From the NCBI GenBank assembly GCA_003427395.1, contig BFEA01000757.1:388451-410893 (forward strand): a stretch of 22,443 nt of DNA, given 5' to 3'. The translations under genes and the position numbers were made by a program. Within the stretch, counting starts at the first letter, position 1, and each line of letters opens with the position of its first letter. This DNA is from Chara braunii (lineage: Eukaryota > Streptophyta > Charophyceae > Charales > Characeae). Positions 18,847-22,443 of the stretch are shown piece after piece. Under the pieces are notes generated by a model. That model worked only from the letters and a program-made list of their open reading frames with translations, searched no databases and was not told the origin of the DNA.

Positions 18847-18920
18847 TGGGCGAGGAGGGATCCGAACCCCCAACACCGTGGTTCGTAGCCACGTGTTCTA
18901 ATCCACTGAGCTACAGGCCC
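18847..18920 (-). tRNA. trnR-ACG: Plastid-type tRNA-Arg (ACG), probably non-functional copy
   Basis: On the - strand it begins GGGCCTGTAGCTCAG and ends CCTCCTCGCCCA. The anticodon arm is CGTGG-CTACGAA-CCACG (anticodon ACG) and the T arm carries GGTTCGGATCC. It reads almost base for base like plastid/cyanobacterial trnR-ACG and unlike nuclear plant tRNA-Arg. The D stem has a C11-A24 mismatch (GCTC/GAAC), as expected of a decaying copy. No 5S or 23S rRNA sequence flanks it, so a larger plastid insertion is not visible. The encoded CA at the 3' end is limited to the discriminator A. It may be a plastid-to-nucleus transfer or the head of a SINE. Confidence 0.85.
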
Positions 18921-19237
18921 CATGACATTCCAATCCATTGGGAGTCAAAAAGATCTAATGTGACGGAAATCATATGTAATATGTATATGTGCAAGTGTGC
19001 CGCTTCGGCGGCAGATGGGTGTGTGGGCACTTGGTTACTAATGGTTAACGGGGACACAAACGTGGCCGACCTTGCATGCCCGGGACCGCGGTGGACCCTT
19101 GTCGGTACCGCAAAATTGCAGTCATAACCAACTACAGGAATGCACAAATTACCCAGGTCCCAGGCAAAATTGTGGGTATACCTGGACCTGAGGTGCAGCG
19201 ACCAAATTATTCATATGCCCTGCTACGTGATGGCTGA

Positions 19238-19310
19238 AATTATGCTCATACCCACCAGCCGTTGGGCCACAAAGCCCACAACTGGCTACTTAGTGGGCAT
19301 GAGCATAATT
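19238..19310. repeat. Nested inverted repeat (hairpin)
   Basis: Arms aattatgctcatacccac (19238-19255) and its near-complement (19293-19310, 17 of 18) enclose a second inverted pair (agccgttggg and cccacaactggct). Looser inverted matches extend outward (near 19164/19350 and 19212/19380), so a larger foldback of ~300 bases is possible. Confidence 0.7.
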
Positions 19311-19742
19311 TATTAATTTCGTGCTCCCAATCCCAGGGCCTGAGGGATTGGGTACACCTACAATTTGGCACAGAGGACAAGCAGGGTATTATGCAAAGTT
19401 GAACTGCCACGGGGTATAGATGCAAGTTCACTCACGCTGGGACTGGGTATTGCCGCTATAGCTTCTATTCCCATTTTTAAGTCCGGTACAGATGCAATTT
19501 TTTTCGATTTTTTTTATTATTTTTCCCTATAAACATAGTATCCAGAGTACATACATGTGAATTTTGTGAAATAAATAACAGAAACAAGTGCAATCATGCA
19601 ATGCTTGCCAGTTCTTCCTTGTCTCACCTGACTTCGCTTTTCAGACCGCGTTTTTCAGAACTTTTTTAGTCTTTTCCCCTTTTCTGTTCTCACTTCTCAC
19701 TTATTACCTTTTCTGTCTTCGCCTCTGTCCACATTTTACTTT

Positions 19743-19785
19743 ACTTTCCTTTTTTGACAGATTGACTTTCCTTTTTTGACAGATA
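19743..19785 (+). repeat. 22-bp tandem duplication of a splice acceptor
   Basis: actttccttttttgacagat occurs at 19743 and 19765. Both copies carry a polypyrimidine tract and cag, giving two candidate acceptors 22 bases apart (after 19760 and after 19782). Confidence 0.85.
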
Positions 19786-19913
19786 TTGAACATGATGAAA
19801 GCGGACGGGTTCATGGCAACGGTGGCCAGTTATAATCTGGTCATTGATGTGCTCAGCAAAGCGGGCCGCCTCGATCAGGCATTGAAAGTGTACAATAAGA
19901 TGACGGAGGAGGG
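19783..19913 (+). CDS. Internal exon of a PPR protein
   Basis: Between ttttttgacag and gtgagtg the frame reads ILNMMKADGFMATVAS, then YNLVIDVLSKAGRLDQAL and KVYNKMTEEG. The second part is a textbook P-type pentatricopeptide repeat (Y-N-x-x-I-x-x-x-x-K-A-G-x-x-x-x-A-x-x-x-x-x-M) and the first is the end of the preceding repeat. PPR proteins bind organellar RNA and act in its editing, splicing or stability. The exon is 131 bases, ending in phase 2. No other exon of the gene is visible in the window, so the flanking introns must be kilobases long or the exon is an isolated gene fragment. Confidence 0.85.
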
Positions 19914-20431
19914 GTGAGTGAATTGCACTCGATCAGGCATGGAATCAATTTGAATTGTGAATTGATTAAATTAATAAATTAATAAAATAAATTTAACAAT
20001 TTTTTGTGTGTGTTAAACTGTGTTTCATCATTGAGTGAGTTAATTAAAAATCTGAAAGAAAAAAATGTTTGTCAAGCTTTGCTAAGTGTGTTGTTTTGCA
20101 CATTTTTTTGATTTTTTTGGGTAAAAAAAGGAGTCAACGACAGATTCTGTTTTTTTCCCCCGTAATTTCAGCTCTAAGAACGTCCTCCCCCCCTCCCCCC
20201 CTCCCTTGTTTCTAATTCTTTAATCAATAGTCTTATTGCTGTTAAGCCTTTAAGCCACCAGCACATGGCCCCAGCCCAACTTGAGAATCACGATCAATCA
20301 CTCCGACAAAATCGGAGGTCCGGCACAACCGGACGAAAAATGGTTGGTGCGCTGGCATTTCAGCAGCGCTTGGCGCTCAGGGGAGTTTGAGAGGCTCATT
20401 TATTTAGCCGTGGATGTACTGGCAGTTTAAG
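19914..20431. other. AT-rich, probable intron sequence
   Basis: It begins with the GTGAGTG donor of the PPR exon and continues as AT-rich and homopolymer-rich sequence. No gene or defined repeat is seen. Confidence 0.45.
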
Positions 20432-20552
20432 GCTACCGTCTTCACCCGAATAGAATGCCCAGTCATTATTGCCGTATCTAGACCGACCCGTGGGCGGAAT
20501 ACAGCTATAATGACCGGGCATTCCAGTTGGGTGAAGAGTCTGAAGACGGTAG
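20432..20552. mobile_element. Short inverted-repeat element, copy 1 (MITE-like)
   Basis: Terminal arms run SCTACCGTC...GACGGTAG. The ~50-base arms contain cacccgaat-gaatgccc and its complement gggcattccagttgggtg. It is 121 bases long and encodes nothing. A related copy lies at 20880-20993. Confidence 0.85.
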
Positions 20553-20714
20553 GATTGTTTTTTTTTTTGTGTGTGTGCTCACGAGGCCCCTCCCACCACG
20601 CCTCGGCATTGCTCCCTACTGCCCCCACGACTTCCCCATCTCAACCTATCATCCATATGCCACCCTACTAGTACATCCATACTCAACTGTTCTGTTTGGT
20701 TCCCTCTGTATGCA

Positions 20715-20746
20715 TGTAGTCTGTAGTCTGTAGTCTGTAGTCTGTA
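20715..20746. repeat. 7-bp tandem repeat (gtagtct)n
   Basis: About four and a half units of tgtagtc lie in a row. Confidence 0.9.
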
Positions 20747-20879
20747 TCTGGTCTATAGTTTGTTGATGTGCGCATGTTGCATCTTCCGATGCGTATGCAG
20801 TACCATACTCGTTGGTTTTATTGTTCATGTGCCAGGATGGGCACCGCCTAAGTTATATGTCAGCTGTCTGTACAAAGTC

Positions 20880-20993
20880 CCTACCGTCTTGAATCGAATA
20901 GAATGCCCGGTCATTTTAGCCGTATTTGGTGGCACTTTCCAGTCCAGATACAGCTATAATAACCGGGCGTTCTATTCGGGTGACGACGGTAGC
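20880..20993. mobile_element. Short inverted-repeat element, copy 2 (MITE-like)
   Basis: It has the same termini and the same gaatgcccggtcatt / ataaccgggcgttc arms as copy 1. It is flanked by CAAAGTC on both sides (20873-20879 and 20994-21000), a candidate 7-bp target duplication that marks it as an inserted element. Confidence 0.85.
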
Positions 20994-21169
20994 CAAAGTC
21001 GTATGTGATCTTTTTTCAGCCTGTATGTCGACACATATCACAGACTCCATATGTGTTCAATCCACAGGTTCTACCAGATGTATCCCCGCCACCCACCAAG
21101 CGGAACCGCCTCCTTCTCCCGTGAGGGAAAGATGAGGGATCGTAGATCAAAGCAGACAAAGTGACTGCC

Positions 21170-21553
21170 CTGCCACCGTGCGATCCAAGGTACGGCACAC
21201 CCCTAATCTGTGCGCGCTCCCCACAAGGACACTCACTGCCCACCAACCCCCTTATGATATCTCCACAGCGCGATAATTCTCCACGGTTGACTGAGCCCTC
21301 CAACCCCCTTATCCCTCCCCTGCCAACCACGACTAGAGGAGGATTACCCCTATCTGCTGCCTCTCCCCCCCCTGCCCCCCGCCCCCCCCCCTCCCGGCAG
21401 TTCATCAGCTCCCTCCATGAAGATGCCCCAAGAACAGTGCTCCCCTATGGTCGCTCGAGTGGGAGCGGCCCACGGCTGTGTCCTGCCACCTGTGGCTCAA
21501 GGTAGAACACACCCCTACACCGAAACTTGCTTCCTACGAGGACACTCACCGCA
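21170..21553. repeat. ~71-bp direct repeat pair, 313 bp apart
   Basis: 21170-21240 and 21483-21553 share ctgccacc, caaggta, cacacccct and aaggacactcac-like blocks in order. The sequence between is C-rich with no supported gene. Confidence 0.7.
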
Positions 21554-21564
21554 CTGCATACTGT

Positions 21565-21630
21565 CAAGAAGAATAAGCAAATGGAAATTATAAATGATGT
21601 ACAAAATTATAAATGATGTACATCTTCTTG
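21565..21630. repeat. 19-bp tandem pair inside an 8-bp inverted repeat
   Basis: aaattataaatgatgtac occurs at 21585-21602 and 21604-21621. CAAGAAGA (21565-21572) and TCTTCTTG (21623-21630) flank them. Confidence 0.8.
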
Positions 21631-21878
21631 AGTATAACATAAATATAATAAGGTTGTAGTAGGATGATGCATTCACAGAGTGATGCTCTGCACCTTGAAC
21701 CCCTACCCTTAGAGACGCTATACTCCTCTTGTAAGCGCCCCAAAGGGTAGTGTTCCCCTGGCTATACCCCTACTATCCCATGTCTAGTACCATATCTGTG
21801 GATCTGCAGTGTGCTAGGCTAGGGGGCAAGTACGTGGGGTGCGATTCTAACACCAACTGAGCGTGTGCAAGAGAGGAT

Positions 21879-21952
21879 GAGGCACAACTGGAACTGAACC
21901 CGCGACCTCTCCACTGCTACTCGAGAGCCGTAACTGACTGAGTGAGGTACCA
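21879..21952 (-). mobile_element. tRNA-like SINE head
   Basis: On the - strand, CTCAGTCAGTTACGGCTC resembles a Pol III A box region of a tRNA D arm and GGTTCAGTTCC (21890-21900) a B box, with correct spacing. CTCTC/GAGAG could form an anticodon stem, but its loop is too long for a tRNA. The body probably continues below 21879; no end or tail was identified. Confidence 0.5.
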
Positions 21953-21959
21953 TACACTG

Positions 21960-22098
21960 ACTGGTTGGTTGGTTGGTCGCTTGTTGGTTTGCTTGCTTGT
22001 TTGTTTGTTTGTCTGTTTGTTTTGTTTTGTTTTGTTTGTTTGTTTGTTTGTTTGTTTGTTTGTTTGTTTGTTTTGTTTTGTTTGTTTGTTTGTTTGTG
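21960..22098. repeat. (TTGG)n/(GTTT)n microsatellite
   Basis: ttggttggttgg shifts into long gttt and ttttg runs; all open frames across it are simple-sequence artefacts. Confidence 0.97.
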
Positions 22099-22265
22099 CA
22101 TGTTATGCTTACATGCACACTCAGTCTCGTTCCTGTGTGAATGGATTTCCTAACACATTATAAAGAACAGGGATTTATTTTTCTCTTTGTGATAAGATAT
22201 AAAACGGTTTCTATGAAAGTGGACTTACACTTTTTGTCTTGTCAATACCCTCACTGCTATTGGTA

Positions 22266-22374
22266 ATCTTTCGCTTTCTTTGTGTGCGTGTTGATGGGTG
22301 AGTGGATGTGTGTGTGTTGATGGGTGAGTGTGTGTGTGTGTTATCTTTCGCTTTCTTTGTGTGCGTGTTGATGG

Positions 22375-22443
<69 letters not shown>
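22266..22443. repeat. 39-bp direct repeat ending in (TG)n(AG)n
   Basis: An identical 39-base block starting atctttcgctttctttgtg lies at 22266-22304 and 22343-22381, period 77. It is followed by a TG run and then a GA run that reaches the window end. Confidence 0.95.

Noticed and set aside
21819-22163. ORFs of KQTNKQTN and CLFVCLFV type
   Set aside because: They are simple-sequence artefacts of the (GTTT)n array.

Overview
This is eukaryotic nuclear DNA, most likely from a green plant or streptophyte alga with a large, repeat-filled genome; a charophyte such as Chara is a guess I cannot test here. The reasons are: three copies of a plant-type U6 snRNA sequence (their 3' halves read like plant U6, not animal U6), a tRNA-Arg(ACG) that reads like the plastid/cyanobacterial gene, one pentatricopeptide-repeat (PPR) exon bounded by GT-AG splice sites, and LINE and Ty3/gypsy chromovirus remains. 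Bacterial features such as operons or Shine-Dalgarno sites are absent. Four single-N gaps are present.

Layout. 1-2.8 kb: G-rich + strand, no gene I can defend. 2.8-4.4 kb: two adjacent + strand ORFs that are diverged paralogues of each other and match no family I know. 4.4-7.5 kb: a decayed LINE on the - strand (endonuclease, reverse transcriptase, C-terminal region) with several internal duplications; a duplicated piece at its 3' end supplies the last codons and stop of the second ORF. 7.5-8.35 kb: no gene. 8,357-13,554: one degenerate Ty3/gypsy chromovirus on the - strand, rebuilt here from two LTRs, a primer-binding site, a 4-bp target duplication, a gag remnant and an integrase tail with chromodomain; most of pol is gone and a long foldback repeat lies where it should be. 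13.6-16.4 kb: U6 snRNA retrocopies, two of them fused at the 3' end to other sequence. 14.2-17.2 kb: possible exons, the best being a two-exon + strand candidate ending in a Cys/His-rich region. 17.3-18.5 kb: tandem repeats. 18.5-18.92 kb, - strand: plastid-type tRNA-Arg, then a hammerhead-ribozyme motif, then a hairpin tail that also occurs twice next to a U6 copy. 19.78 kb: PPR exon. 20.4-21.0 kb: two copies of a short inverted-repeat element. 21.8-22.4 kb: tRNA-like SINE head and microsatellites.

The window is mainly retroelement debris with few host genes. The most notable items are the hammerhead motif with its co-oriented tRNA head and shared hairpin tail, the U6 chimeras, and the tandem orphan gene pair. 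All similarities were judged by eye; no searches or folding programs were run.
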